This document shows, one piece after another, positions 40,053 to 50,859 of a DNA stretch of 64,000 bases (positions within the stretch are counted from its first letter, which is position 1; every line of letters begins with the position of its first letter). Location of the stretch: positions 115,523,239 through 115,587,238 of the forward strand of contig OX578145.1 of assembly GCA_951213105.1 (NCBI GenBank), in the 5' to 3' direction. Both the position numbers and the translations under genes were made by a program. Source of the DNA: Amaurobius ferox. Lineage: Eukaryota; Arthropoda; Arachnida; Araneae; Amaurobiidae. Under the pieces are notes generated by a model. That model was not told the origin of the DNA. It was given only the letters and a program-made list of their open reading frames with translations, and did no database searches.

Positions 40053-41387
40053 ATGATTTATGATTTAAGTGATACTCGTTATTATTATAATGATCACATT
40101 AAAAGTTATGAATTAAGAGAAATTCATCCAAAAGAACATAGTTCAGATGAGAATGCTACCTATGTTTTTCATATTAATGATACTAAAGCAAAAATTTTAT
40201 ATTCTAGAGGATATCTTGAACAAAAATTAAAAATTACAAAAAATGATAAATCATCCATTGGAAACGAAAATGTGAATCTGGTAAATGGTGGAGGTTTTAT
40301 CAAAACTTTAAAAGTACATATAGGAGATACCGAAATTGAATCAAATACACAGTCAAATTTTTCAATCATGAATCATGTTTTAAGATTAATTCATTATACT
40401 CCTGATTATGTAACATCACAAGCTCAAAATGAATTTTTTTATCTAGATACATCTGATTCAGCTGACCGTAATGAGTTCAAATATGATGGTACTTTAGAAG
40501 ATACTACTAAAATAACTGAATTTTTTAATAATTTGAAAATGAATAAAGATTATAACGAAGGATTCGTAAAGAGATGGGAACTAACGAAAGATAGCAATGT
40601 CATTAAAATATGGACACCTTTAAAAGATATAATCGATTTCTTTAGAGAATATGAAAAGATAATTTCAGGTTTTGAAGTGAAAATAGAAATTCAAAGAAAT
40701 GAAAATAAAAATATGATATATACTAATATAAGAAACGAAAATTATAAGGTAGTAGTTGAAGGTTTGACCTTGCATTTACCTTATATAGAATTAAAAAATT
40801 CTGCAGAAAGCTTGTTTCTGGAATCATATCTATCTAATAAAGATATAGAGGTAAATTGGGATCGATATAGATTTAAGATGGTAGGCCCTTATAGAAGCGA
40901 TAGTGGATCTGTGACAGCAACTACAGCGTCAGATGAAGTTTTAGGTGTCTATGTTATTCCTCAATATGTTGAAAGAGATAGTAATTATGAAAAAAATAAT
41001 ATGATATTTGATAATATAGATATGAGAGAATGCTGGTTGATGATTAATAATAAACAAGTTCCTCTTATGCGTTATAAAACAAATTTTACCAATAAAGATT
41101 ATAATAGAGTGTATGAAGCTCTTTTATATGTTGGATATAACAGTATTAATACAGAAACAGGATTTTTGATAAATAAGAAGAATTTTGGTGATCTGTATCC
41201 TATTTTTCCTTTTGACTCATCAAATCATGAAAACTATACCGATTTAAATAATTTAGATATTGAATTTAATTGGATAACGAATAGTCAAAAGGAATATAAA
41301 TTTTATTTTATTTTTAAAGAAAGAAAGAGATGTTTTATAAATTTAAAAAATAAAACTATAACAATGGTTAAGAGTTTAAAATCTTAA
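40053..41387 (+). CDS. Major capsid protein, double jelly-roll
   Basis: The 444-residue protein builds the icosahedral shell in related viruses. It has the typical order: VFHINDTKAKILYSRGYLEQ early, GDTEIESNTQSNFSIMNHVL, a central insertion, then FGDLYPIFPFDSS and LDIEFNW near the C-terminus, a signature of Polinton capsid proteins. It is on the short side for the family. The frame is unbroken. Its ATG is fused to the stop of the 45-aa gene, and the fibre gene follows after 10 nt. Confidence 0.92.
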   Translation: MIYDLSDTRYYYNDHIKSYELREIHPKEHSSDENATYVFHINDTKAKILYSRGYLEQKLKITKNDKSSIGNENVNLVNGGGFIKTLKVHIGDTEIESNTQSNFSIMNHVLRLIHYTPDYVTSQAQNEFFYLDTSDSADRNEFKYDGTLEDTTKITEFFNNLKMNKDYNEGFVKRWELTKDSNVIKIWTPLKDIIDFFREYEKIISGFEVKIEIQRNENKNMIYTNIRNENYKVVVEGLTLHLPYIELKNSAESLFLESYLSNKDIEVNWDRYRFKMVGPYRSDSGSVTATTASDEVLGVYVIPQYVERDSNYEKNNMIFDNIDMRECWLMINNKQVPLMRYKTNFTNKDYNRVYEALLYVGYNSINTETGFLINKKNFGDLYPIFPFDSSNHENYTDLNNLDIEFNWITNSQKEYKFYFIFKERKRCFINLKNKTITMVKSLKS

Positions 41388-41397
41388 AATTAAATAA

Positions 41398-42258
41398 ATG
41401 AGTGCTTATTATCCACCTTATGATGATCAAATGAAAGAAGGACCTATTGGACCTCCTGGTATAGGTTTTAAATTAATGAATGATGGAAATTATGATATGG
41501 AAAATAGAATTTTAAAAAATTGTGAAAATCCTATAGATGATTTAGATTTAACCACTAAAAGTTTTGTTTTGAATAAAATAGAGAATAATCATCATGAATT
41601 GAGAGATCTTATAAAAACTAAATATGATGAGGATTTTTTAACCTTTACTGAAGAAACAGGTAAGAGAATAAAAGAATTAAATGACACAACTTTACATTCT
41701 TTAGAAGGAAAAGCTTTTGATGCAAAAGGAAAAAGAATAGGAAATGTTGCAGATCCTAAAGATGAAAAAAATGTTGTGAATAAAAGATATTTTGAAAAAA
41801 ATTCGTTAATATTACAGAATGATAAATTTGATGTAAAAAATAAAATAATTACGAATGTTTCTGAACCTGAAAATGATAACGATGCTGTCAATAAAATATA
41901 TTTAGGTAATAGAGATATCTGGATTACCGTAGATGATCTTATTTTTATAGATGAAAAATTTACAAAAGTAAATTTCAATATGATGAGTTCTAAATTACTG
42001 AATCCAGAGATGCGATTAACTACAGATATGTATATGAAAATATCTATATATATAGCTATATATGTAGAAAATATATATATATATGATAAAAGTCCACTGA
42101 TATCTCTAGAAATCAATGGTAAGGAAATTTTAAATGCTAATACAAATACAGTAACATGTTTTGCTTACGGTAAACGTGATGATATCATCACATTATGGAT
42201 AAAATCTGATGGTAACACTTTAAAACCTTATATGCATATTGAAAAAATTTCTTTCTAA
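41398..42258 (+). CDS. Fibre-like protein with collagen-like start and shaft repeats
   Basis: The 286-residue protein has a short collagen-like EGPIGPPGIG (14-23). Three shaft-type repeats follow at about 33-57, 107-132 and 144-169, each with an I..n..P..(n)d...(v)nK.(y/f) pattern (for example IGNVADPKDEKNVVNKRYF and ITNVSEPENDNDAVNKIYL). A beta-rich C-terminal head ends it. Repeats of this kind make trimeric tail fibres in phages. By position after the major capsid gene and by layout it is a candidate virion fibre. This is inference from pattern, not a recognised family. Confidence 0.7.
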   Translation: MSAYYPPYDDQMKEGPIGPPGIGFKLMNDGNYDMENRILKNCENPIDDLDLTTKSFVLNKIENNHHELRDLIKTKYDEDFLTFTEETGKRIKELNDTTLHSLEGKAFDAKGKRIGNVADPKDEKNVVNKRYFEKNSLILQNDKFDVKNKIITNVSEPENDNDAVNKIYLGNRDIWITVDDLIFIDEKFTKVNFNMMSSKLLNPEMRLTTDMYMKISIYIAIYVENIYIYDKSPLISLEINGKEILNANTNTVTCFAYGKRDDIITLWIKSDGNTLKPYMHIEKISF

Positions 42259-42261
42259 TAA

Positions 42262-42522
42262 ATGGATATTAATTGGAATGAATTTTCCAGAAATAATTTA
42301 TCTGAAGATGTAATTAGAAATCTTAAAGATCATGTAAATTGGGATTTAGTTTTACAATATTCAACACTGTCTGAATCTTTTATTGAAGAATTTGCTCAAC
42401 CTGATGATTGGTGTAAAATTTCTAGATATCAAAAATTATCAGAAGATTTTATAGAAAAATGTAAAGATAAAGTAGATTGGGTAAACATATCTCAATATCA
42501 AACTTTAAGTATCAAACTTTAA
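42262..42522 (+). CDS. W-repeat protein, truncated by a 14-bp duplication
   Basis: The 86-residue frame starts at TAA-TAA-ATG and contains four repeats spaced 22-23 residues, with tryptophans at W5, W27, W50 and W73 and LSE.FIE motifs. TATCAAACTTTAAG at 42496..42509 is tandemly repeated at 42510..42523. The duplication shifts the frame and makes the present stop; without it the frame would run on into the right TIR. It is the last gene of the rightward block. I cannot assign a function. Confidence 0.65.
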   Translation: MDINWNEFSRNNLSEDVIRNLKDHVNWDLVLQYSTLSESFIEEFAQPDDWCKISRYQKLSEDFIEKCKDKVDWVNISQYQTLSIKL

Positions 42523-42530
42523 GTAACGAT

Positions 42531-43068
42531 AATATTTTGAGTCACTTTGTAATCCTATTTTAGGATCTCTTTTAAAGTTTATTTAGAGGATTCAAGTCCT
42601 CTTTTTTTTTCACGACTTTCATATAAATCCTTTTATTTTCTAAAAAACTTTGAAAAATAAAATAATTTTTTCACCATGTTCTCTTCTTTTATGGGGGACT
42701 AACGGTCCCCCCCATTTATTTTAAAGCTTAGAGGACTTCCATTATTTGGAAGTTCTCTTTTTTCACGCATTTATTTAATTTCATCCTTTTCACCGTAATT
42801 TACCTATGTATGAGGGACTAACGGCCCCCTCATATATATAAGGTAGCCCCATAATGGGGCGGACTATCTTTGATCTCTTTTTTCACGCATTTATCTAAAA
42901 TTTTGGTCTAAATGTAAAAAAGGCCTTATTTAACTATAAAATCATGTTTTTAATATTAATATGGATCGGTACCTTTTTTTTTATATAAAAAGATAAAAAA
43001 TAAGCTATAAAATATAATTTTTAGTATTAAAAATATAGGTGTGCTCATACGTTCGTATAGATACTACT
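42531..43068 (-). repeat. Polinton right terminal inverted repeat
   Basis: It is the reverse complement of 28172..28709, ending in GATACTACT, with the same hairpins (for example the G-run/C-run hairpin with CCGTTAG-type loop, and CCCCATAATGGGG). The rightward W-repeat frame would enter it. Confidence 0.95.
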
Positions 43069-43074
43069 AATAGT
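43069..43074. repeat. Polinton target-site duplication, right
   Basis: AATAGT directly follows the element and is identical to 28166..28171. Confidence 0.95.
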
Positions 43075-43089
43075 ATTTAGTTTAGTTCC

Positions 43090-44510
43090 ATATTGAAAAA
43101 GAAATCTGATGTGGCCAGCATTTGACTTTCTCTGTAGGCTCAAATTCATTTTTACGTTCTTTCTTTCACAATGTATTAAATTAAGTTTAATTGATCAAAA
43201 CAATCCGGATACTTACTTGAAATTGCGCTGAATTTACAGTTTTCATTCTATTTTCTTTTCAGTTGTGCGACTGGACGTCATTTCAAATAGCAGTATTAAA
43301 AAAATTTAAATATCTCGAAAACGGTTCATCCTGGAGTAATGGGGTTGGTCTTATTCTTTTCGTCGTAAAACATTATGTATCAAAATGCAAAAACCAATAC
43401 ATTCAAGTATATTTAGCTCTTTATTTCAGATTTTGACAATTTTGTGAGCCATTTCACAAGAAAAGGCAGGTTCTTTTTTCCGGGTCGTACTAAAATCTAA
43501 TTAGTATTAAAGTAATTCACAAGTGACTTATGTGCCAATTTCGTGAAATTTGGTCTATTAGTTTTTGGAATAGAGTGAATACCTGCATTGTACAGACAGA
43601 CACGCGCGCGTACACCACACACACACACACACACACAGACAGACAACACACACACACACGCACAAACGTTCATGCTAAATATGACGTATTCGTATTTTAC
43701 GGTGCCTAAAACGTGTTGATTCGTTGAAAACGTAGTTCCTATTTTCGATATGATTCCAATACTTTCCTTCTACATTGCCATGCATTGTAGTGAAATTGAT
43801 ATTCTGATGTGAGCAGAACATGACTTTCCCTACATACTTGAATTCATTCTATCTTCCATAATCCATTAAATTGAATTTGATTGCCTAAATGACACATACA
43901 TCTGATATTATAATATGTGATAATTAGGGGTACTATTGAATAATACTATTGTCCAACCTTTGGGGCAGCGAGATCAACGTTTGATATGTAATTAAGCGAC
44001 TTCTATCTGTAGCGAACATAAAATCTCATCAGGGGCGTATTTAGGAGGCGGCGGGGTCTGAACATCCTTCTCTGAACTGAAAAATTTCAAGAAAAATCTC
44101 TATAAAATTGTAAATTTTTATTTTTAGTTATTTTAGACAAAATCTCTGTTCTAATAAACCTTACCAAATCTCTAATCAAAATACGACAGTGATATCTTAT
44201 AATTGAGAGGGGGAGTAATGTTTCTCTAACTTGCAATGTTACACTGATAGAGGTTGCAGTAATTATACAAAAAATTTAAATTCTACTTTAAATATCCACC
44301 ACTTTTTTAACGGAAAGAATTTTTATTTCATTTGATGCTTGAATTTCTAAGCCGTTTTTTAAAATTTTCTAAATAGGAAAATGAGCGAAATTCGATTGTG
44401 GTCGTGACGTTCAATAAGAAAAAAATGGACTGCCAGGGTTTGCTCATGTAAATAAAGGTTGGGAACTGCTGCTCAAAGTAGGTTTTAATAGCATATTCCT
44501 TATGTTATAT
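43090..44510. repeat. Diverged single arms of the foldback family, then plain AT-rich sequence
   Basis: AAATCTGATGTGGCCAGCAT near 43110 and CTGATGTGAGCAGAACATGA near 43812 match the CTGATGTGGGCAGCACATGA end of the foldback arms at 19488..21590. A CA microsatellite lies at 43611..43670. From about 43900 to 44510 nothing is recognised. Confidence 0.6.
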
Positions 44511-44519
44511 AATACTTGC

Positions 44520-44625
44520 CTTCGTTTCCATACCGACGACAGTAACGGTGGTAAGATCCTCCTGCGCAACACTGACCCTCTCCACAGTCAGTGGAGCCGC
44601 AGGTCTGGGCACTGCTGAGGCACAT
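44520..44625 (-). CDS. Internal exon of the AVIT/prokineticin-like gene
   Basis: The minus-strand exon follows a TTTCCAG acceptor (AG at 44627..44626) and ends at an AG|GCAAGT donor, a GC-AG intron. It is 106 bp, phase 0 in and phase 1 out. It encodes TCGSTDCGEGQCCAGG and a further cysteine before a glycine-rich end. The CG...CG.G.CC spacing is that of the N-terminal half of AVIT/prokineticin-like proteins, including arachnid venom-peptide relatives. Its phase matches the exon at 26120..26199, about 18.3 kb away across the Polinton. Confidence 0.65.
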
Positions 44626-44699
44626 CTGGAAAGTAAATTTTCATCAGCAATATCCTGGACAGATATTTATAAAATATATTCACCTATAGGGACGATTCC

Positions 44700-45478
44700 C
44701 CCACCTAACCTGGAAACAGCACGTAGCGAACTTAATCAAAAAAGCGTATATAACTACAGGAGCCTTATACCCAATGATAGGAAACGGAAATCTCAGTCAT
44801 CAAAACAAACTGCTAATTTATAAATCGGTCGTCCGCCGAATGGTCCGCCGAATCGGTCGTCCGGGAATGCTGTATGTAGCACCCGTATGGGGATATGCCT
44901 GTAAAACTACAATAGACCTCCTAGAGACAAAACAAACCAAAATCCTACGGATTATCAGGAAAGCTCCCAGGTATTTAAGGAACTCGGTAATTAGGAATGA
45001 CTTCAAAATAAAAACTGTTAGAGCCCAAATTAAAAAGATAGCGCTTAAATTTTACAAAAATTTGCCATCCGTTCCAAATGAACTGTTATTCAATCTGCAT
45101 GACTATGATCATCGCAAGGCCAAATCGCGTAAGAGACCCCGCGCTGTTCTAAACATCGATAATCGGAATTAAATATCCAACCTCAAACATCTGATATCAA
45201 GTAAAACTCGCGACTAATGTTCAAAACTCTAAGCTGCTAAAATGCTAGGTAACCCTCAGATCTGCATCAACCCCCCAAACTGCTTAAACTCTAAATGTGC
45301 AACAAACTGCCACACTAGGAGCTAGGACAAATAATAAAAAGTAGTAAATAAAAACCTCGAACTTCCAATTAGGGTCACTGAATTAATGTCACAGTTTGAC
45401 GATAAGAACCACATATTGAAACTGGAGATTAAAGGCGCTTCGCGCCTGGTGCTCTGTCCTGTACGACACTCGACTTTC
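44700..45478 (+). mobile_element. Jockey-like LINE, copy 3, strongly 5'-truncated
   Basis: It matches the C-terminal end of ORF2 and the 3' region of copies 1 and 2 and includes the GGCGC/GCGCC hairpin at 45434..45446. It is flanked by ATAGGGACGATTCC at 44686..44699 and 45479..45492, a perfect 14-bp target duplication. There is no long poly-A tail. Confidence 0.92.
44774..45172 (+). pseudogene. C-terminal ORF2 fragment in LINE copy 3
   Basis: The 132-residue frame corresponds to the C-terminal region after the reverse transcriptase (APVWGYACKTTIDLLETKQT, then LRIIRKAPRYLRNSVI). A short internal duplication (VVRRMVRRIGR) is unique to this copy. It encodes no catalytic domain. Confidence 0.8.
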
Positions 45479-45533
45479 ATAGGGACGATTCCAAAGTTAG
45501 GATTAAGCTACCATTGCAGATAGCAGTGTCTAT

Positions 45534-48500
45534 CAGGGCCGGCTCTAGGTTTTTTGCCGCCCCAAGAAGAAAGCAATTTGGCCGGCCCCTCTCTGCCACT
45601 CATTTTACTGTTAACTTTTATAAATGCAGTAGAATAGAGAAGCACTGCTAAACCGACATATTTTAGTTATTTTTGTTCCAAATGTTTCTCAAGTGAATGG
45701 ATTTTTCGTGGGATTAAATCTTTTGATTCTTACTGTTTTAAATTAAAAAAATGTGCAATACCTCAAAAACGAAATATTTTAGCATCATATAAATGATGCC
45801 ATTAAATTTTAGATTAAAAAAAATATGTGGTCTAATACATGCTTTTCTATACATATTAATAAATTTTGTTATTAAAAACTTTTATTTAACTCGTCATGAA
45901 TTATGTGTGTGTGTGAATGTGTGTGCCTGTCTGTTCCAACTTCTTTGATGGTATTTTAACATATTTTCTTACGTTCCAAAGAGCTGAAATTTGGTACTCA
46001 GTGCAGTCTAGTAGAACATTTTAATTTATTAACGTTTGTTACATCATCAAAAATCGTAATAAGAAAATCGAAATTATCGAAATAAGAAAATTTGAAGATC
46101 TTGGCCTTCGAGAAAATTAAGAGGCCCTTTGACAGTTATTGGTTTCTACACCAAATATATTTTGATTTGACTAATTTTTTTATATTCATATACCGCCGCA
46201 TATGGAAAAGTAAAATGCTCAATCAAAACTTCTAAACAATGGAATTCATTCATTTTCTGTTAAACGTAATTGCAAAATGTGTACTAACTTAATAAGATTG
46301 AGTATATTTAAGTTTTTTATGATTTTTTTCTGTTTCAAATAAAAAATGCAAATTATCTCGAAACGTCCTATATAAATGATGATAGTCGCTTTTAAATGAA
46401 AATTCAATTAAAATATCTAATTTTGTAACATTTTTAAACTTTATACTTTTCATGCTCTTCTTAGTTTTGCTTATAAATTTTCAAAAATTGATGGCTTTCT
46501 TCTATCCCATTTACCCATAAATTAACGAGTCTCTGATAATTAGTGATTGAATTAGTATTATCGAATTGTATTCTATTTTATTGATTTGTTATAGAGATAT
46601 CATTGCCAAAGATAAAGGTGATTCTTTCAGGAATATATCTGGCGAGGGGGGGGGGGGCGAAGCTCCTTCTGGAAACATCCTCCCATCCATCCCTCGGAGA
46701 GCTTTTATGTCAACGTACCAAATGCTAATAAATTCAGAAACTCACAAAATACTTTTTGTAGAAAAATTTGCCGCATTTTAACCTAGTTGCCACTAATGTG
46801 GCAGCATTTAGATCATTATTATAATTTTATTTTGTGATTGATTATTTTCAGAATGAAATTTTGTAGCTATAATTCAATTTACATTATTTTAAAAGTTTTT
46901 CATCATCTTATTTAGCCGGAGCAAGTTTTTCTTGCAATATTTAAATAAGTACTTGCTATATATATAGTAATTACTTCTATATATGTGTATATATAATAAT
47001 TACTACTATATAGTAGTTAGTTAAAATTATATTTCAACATTGGTAAATTTATCAAAATCCGGGCATCCGGTTTCTGACCCCATCACAATACTTCTCCTTT
47101 CCTATGTGTTGCAGGAAAAGAAATTATATATGAAAAGGATATTTCTGTAATTCTTGTTGTCATATTTATTATACTTCCCTCGCTAAATAGAAGTAAGTAT
47201 TCGAACCTATATTTTTCAAAGATCTATACATTTTTGATAGGACTGGTTACAAAACACAAAATAAATACTCTTTAGTTTTTTGTTGTCAATCGGTCTTTCA
47301 GTCAGTTTATTGCTAAATCGAGGTACCCTGCTGTTCCCAAAAACTAATGAACAAATGAAGTCAGATTTTGAACATAGGCTGTTACTCGATCCAGTGAATA
47401 ACGTCATGATTTTGTTTGTAGTTTTGCACTAGTCATTCACAATTTGAGCAAATGTCGCTTTCGCAACATTATATTACGGCTACTCAACCGAATGAAATAA
47501 AATTCTGTACTAATATGCCTTGTTATATGCTTGAAAAAATATTCTACGAGAACATTTCTGTGCATTACACTGCAAGCATTAAAATTATATATAAAACAAT
47601 TATAAGGAAAGTGCATACTTAAAATGAAAAATTTAAAAGTTTCAATTAAATAGTAACATAATTTCAATTACACTCAACAGTTGAAATAATTTAGAAAGTT
47701 TAAGAAATTTACTGTATTTGTTTTTACTTTTTATTTACCAGAAAGAACGGAAATTATTTGAGAGTTTATCATTTTTTTTCGATTATTTGAAATGGAAAAA
47801 TAAAAATTAGAAAGATTATAGCTCTACATGTGAGACAATTGGTTTAGAAAATAAATTTTGATTGATTTACAATTAATTTTAAAAACTAAATTATTTCCTA
47901 TTAACTTTTGTTGTAAGTACTCAAATACCAAACAATGTTATATTCTATAGGATTCCTACTCCATAACTTAAACGCAAAATATAATATATGTAATAATGAT
48001 ATTTTTATGATCCGATATAATTCGTTTATAGTTTTCAAGTTTATAAGATAACAATGGTTTTAAAGCGGCAAGATGTGAATCTGTTGAATATGGTCATTGT
48101 TTAAAAAATTACCTCATTCAAATCACAATAGTTACTTTTCAAATTAAACGAAGCTTTAGCTGAAATCCTTATAATTAAAAATTTAGATAATTCGAAAAAG
48201 TAGAAATTTCCCATAAATAGCATAATTAATATTAATACATACTTTTATTTTAAGAAAAAATGCAATATTAGGTAGGGAAAAAGCACATAGAAAAAGAAAT
48301 CTAAAAATTGAGCAAAACGAGGAAACAATTTCTAAGAACTTTCAAGGAGCTAAATTTAGTATAACATCCTAAGAGCAAACAAACAGTATTATACTGATCC
48401 GTCTGAAAAATTTAAAATACCTTTTAGCTAAAAGGTGACTCAATTAGATGCTGTATATAAATTTTTGTAATGAAAACTATTACGATCTTTAAATTAAAGA

Positions 48501-49591
48501 CTATACCGATTTTACACCTGAAATTTAGAATAATCTGGTTCCCCTTGATGAGGATCTACTATGTTATACGTTAATAGAAACAAATTTAAACAATCATAAA
48601 ATAATTATATCTTACTTACCTTACATTTTATAATTACATAAAATGCTAGATGAATATTTTAGATAATGTCAAGTTCAACTGTATAACAGATAGAAAGAAA
48701 TACAAATGCGGCAAGAAAAATAACATTTGACTTTCTCACCGAAACGTACGACTAAACTGATTCACCCCAGAACAAAATGATTGATAAACACATGTTTCAT
48801 AGCCGATGGGACTGTTTAGGGTGTGTATGTACCACAAATTCTACAATGGTTCACCGATGTTTCAAAGATGTCTTTTGAGACCTGTCCTTGTCCAGTTTTC
48901 TAATTACTTCCAATGCGGACACCTGTTTGAGAATAGATGTGAAAGAAGTCCTTTATTTATGTCTGGGTGATGGGGGAGATGGTTTCCGGTTTTAGAGAGT
49001 AAAAGAATAATCAACAAGGATGGGTATCCTGGCACGGCAATTCTGGGATTAACCAAAGAGCTAGTATTACTCCTCGAAGGGAGGAACCCCATCGTTTCAA
49101 GCAATGTGCCCTTTCTCATCGGATTTTTTCATGGAATAGTTAACAAAAACCAGTTTCACATAAAAGCTTTTTCAGTTCACAGATAATGGTTAACATGCCG
49201 CCCTAAACGTGCTGTTGATAGCTGTACTGGACTCCCGGTGCTCTATAAATATATATATATATATATCTATTTATAAAGTAATTAGCGGTTACTTGCGTTG
49301 CAAGATAACGATTGGAGCGACATACTGGAAGCCATCACATTTTTGCCCTCTGACCCTCTTTTTCCAAGGGGAGAATGAATGATAGCCGTTTTCACTCTTT
49401 TATCTGGGAACAAATTTTTAACATTTATTCAGTGTTTTGTTTTACTTTTTAGCTCATACAACTGCATTTGTAAATTCGGTTGCACGCGCCACAGAATTTT
49501 TTTATCTAGTACCTTGTTGACTATAATGCCGCCCTTAAAATGTGCCGCCCCAAGCAAGTGCTTGTTTTGCTGGTGCCTTAAGCCGGCCCTG
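45534..49591. mobile_element. Non-autonomous hAT element, about 4 kb
   Basis: It begins CAGGGCCGGCTCTAGG and ends AAGCCGGCCCTG, with GCCGCCCCAAG repeated just inside both ends. An 8-bp duplication GTGTCTAT flanks it at 45526..45533 and 49592..49599, the hAT hallmark. The interior shows no transposase frame, only short frames, an AT-rich middle and a G-run near 46646. It may be a deleted copy carrying captured sequence. Confidence 0.88.
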
Positions 49592-49647
49592 GTGTCTATG
49601 AACCGGTGTCGGTCGTATTATGCTTTCTTCAGCAGGGAATAGGTTAT

Positions 49648-50517
49648 ACAGGGTGTCCCAAAACGATTGAAACGCGCTTTAATTCTTTACCTGTTGGAGA
49701 TAAGTGGGCAATGTAAATTGTAAAAATGTTGAAAGTAAGGTGGGAAATAATACTACGTTAATGAAATAGCCCTCCCATTCATTTTCAAAAAGTTACACTT
49801 TTTAAATTTTTATACGACCGCTTTAGACAAATTGGGTCAATCAGAATTTTTTTATTTTTAATGCGACAAGATCATTAAAAAAAAAACCCATATCTGTATT
49901 TTTTAAATTGAGCGAGTTATATTTAATTGGAAATTGAACATTGTGAATGGAGACCCTATATCAAATTAGAAATGTAAATTTGTGATATATCACAAAAAAG
50001 ATAAAACTGGATGATAATATATAGGTGACATTTTTGCCAATTCCGCGTAGGCTTACGATGCAATCACGGATTCTTGAGTACTTTTCAATAACTAAGTACT
50101 TTTTCAATAACTAAGTACTTTCAAGTACTTTTTTTTAACTAAATAATTTCCATCATTAATTTGTTTATGATCCCAATTTTCACTGATGAAACAGTCTTTC
50201 ACATGGTACGGAAAAGTGGTATAAGTCAGATTTTTTCCTTTATCATAATTCAATTCATTTTAAAGATACAGATATGTGGGTTTTTTTAATGATCTTGTTG
50301 CATTAAAAATAAAAAATTTCTGATTGACCCAATTTGTCTAAGGGGGTCGTATAAAAATTTAAAAAGTATAACTTTTTGAAAATGAATGGGAGGACTAATT
50401 TCATTAACGTAGTCTTATTTCCAACCTTACTTTCAACATTTTTGCAATTTACATTGCCCACTTATCTCCAAAAGGTAAGGAATTAAAGCGGGTTTCAATC
50501 TTTTTGGGACACCCTGT
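49648..50517. mobile_element. Inverted-repeat MITE with ACAGGGTGTCCCA ends
   Basis: Left and right arms of about 260 bp are reverse complements with differences: ACAGGGTGTCCCAAAA at the left, TTTTTGGGACACCCTGT at the right, and matching AAATTGGGTCAATCAGAA / TTCTGATTGACCCAATTT. There is no coding capacity. The exact target duplication is unclear, so the superfamily is left open. Confidence 0.8.
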
Positions 50518-50859
50518 GTATGCAAATGCAGCCAGAAAATTTGATATGTGCCACAATTTTGCGAACTTCTATGATAGGGCAGTTGAACTTGCGAGGTTGT
50601 TGTAACAATATTTTTTTCTACTTTTGAACCGTTTGACCTTGGAAAATGACTTGAGTCCAAGACCAAAATTTATGTATTAATTTATATTTAACTTATGTTG
50701 TGTTTTTTACATTGTGTTTATTTTATTCCATTCCATTTTTTTAAATTAGAGCTAATCTAGTAAAGTCAATGCAGTATTCGGCATTGGCGTCCCAAAGTTA
50801 CCCTAAAATCGTTTTAATATAGTTTACAATACATAGAATTTGTGTTGACCAGTCCAACC
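50518..50859. other. Spacer, nothing recognised
   Basis: No gene, RNA or clear repeat is supported here. Confidence 0.4.

Larger units (their letters stand above)
28172..43068. mobile_element. Maverick/Polinton virus-like DNA transposon, nearly intact
   Basis: The 14,897-bp element starts AGTAGTATC and ends GATACTACT. It has 538-bp terminal inverted repeats and a 6-bp duplication. It encodes the Polinton core set (protein-primed DNA polymerase B, integrase with chromodomain, packaging ATPase, adenain-like protease, double jelly-roll major capsid protein and penton) plus PLA2-like, fibre-like and several small proteins. Genes diverge from 37559..37634 as two compact blocks. Most large frames are open, which with the similar TIRs points to a recent insertion. 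It lies in a host intron on no fixed strand. Confidence 0.97.

Noticed and set aside
41592..42116. 174-codon minus-strand frame
   Set aside because: It is the shadow of the fibre-like gene on the other strand.
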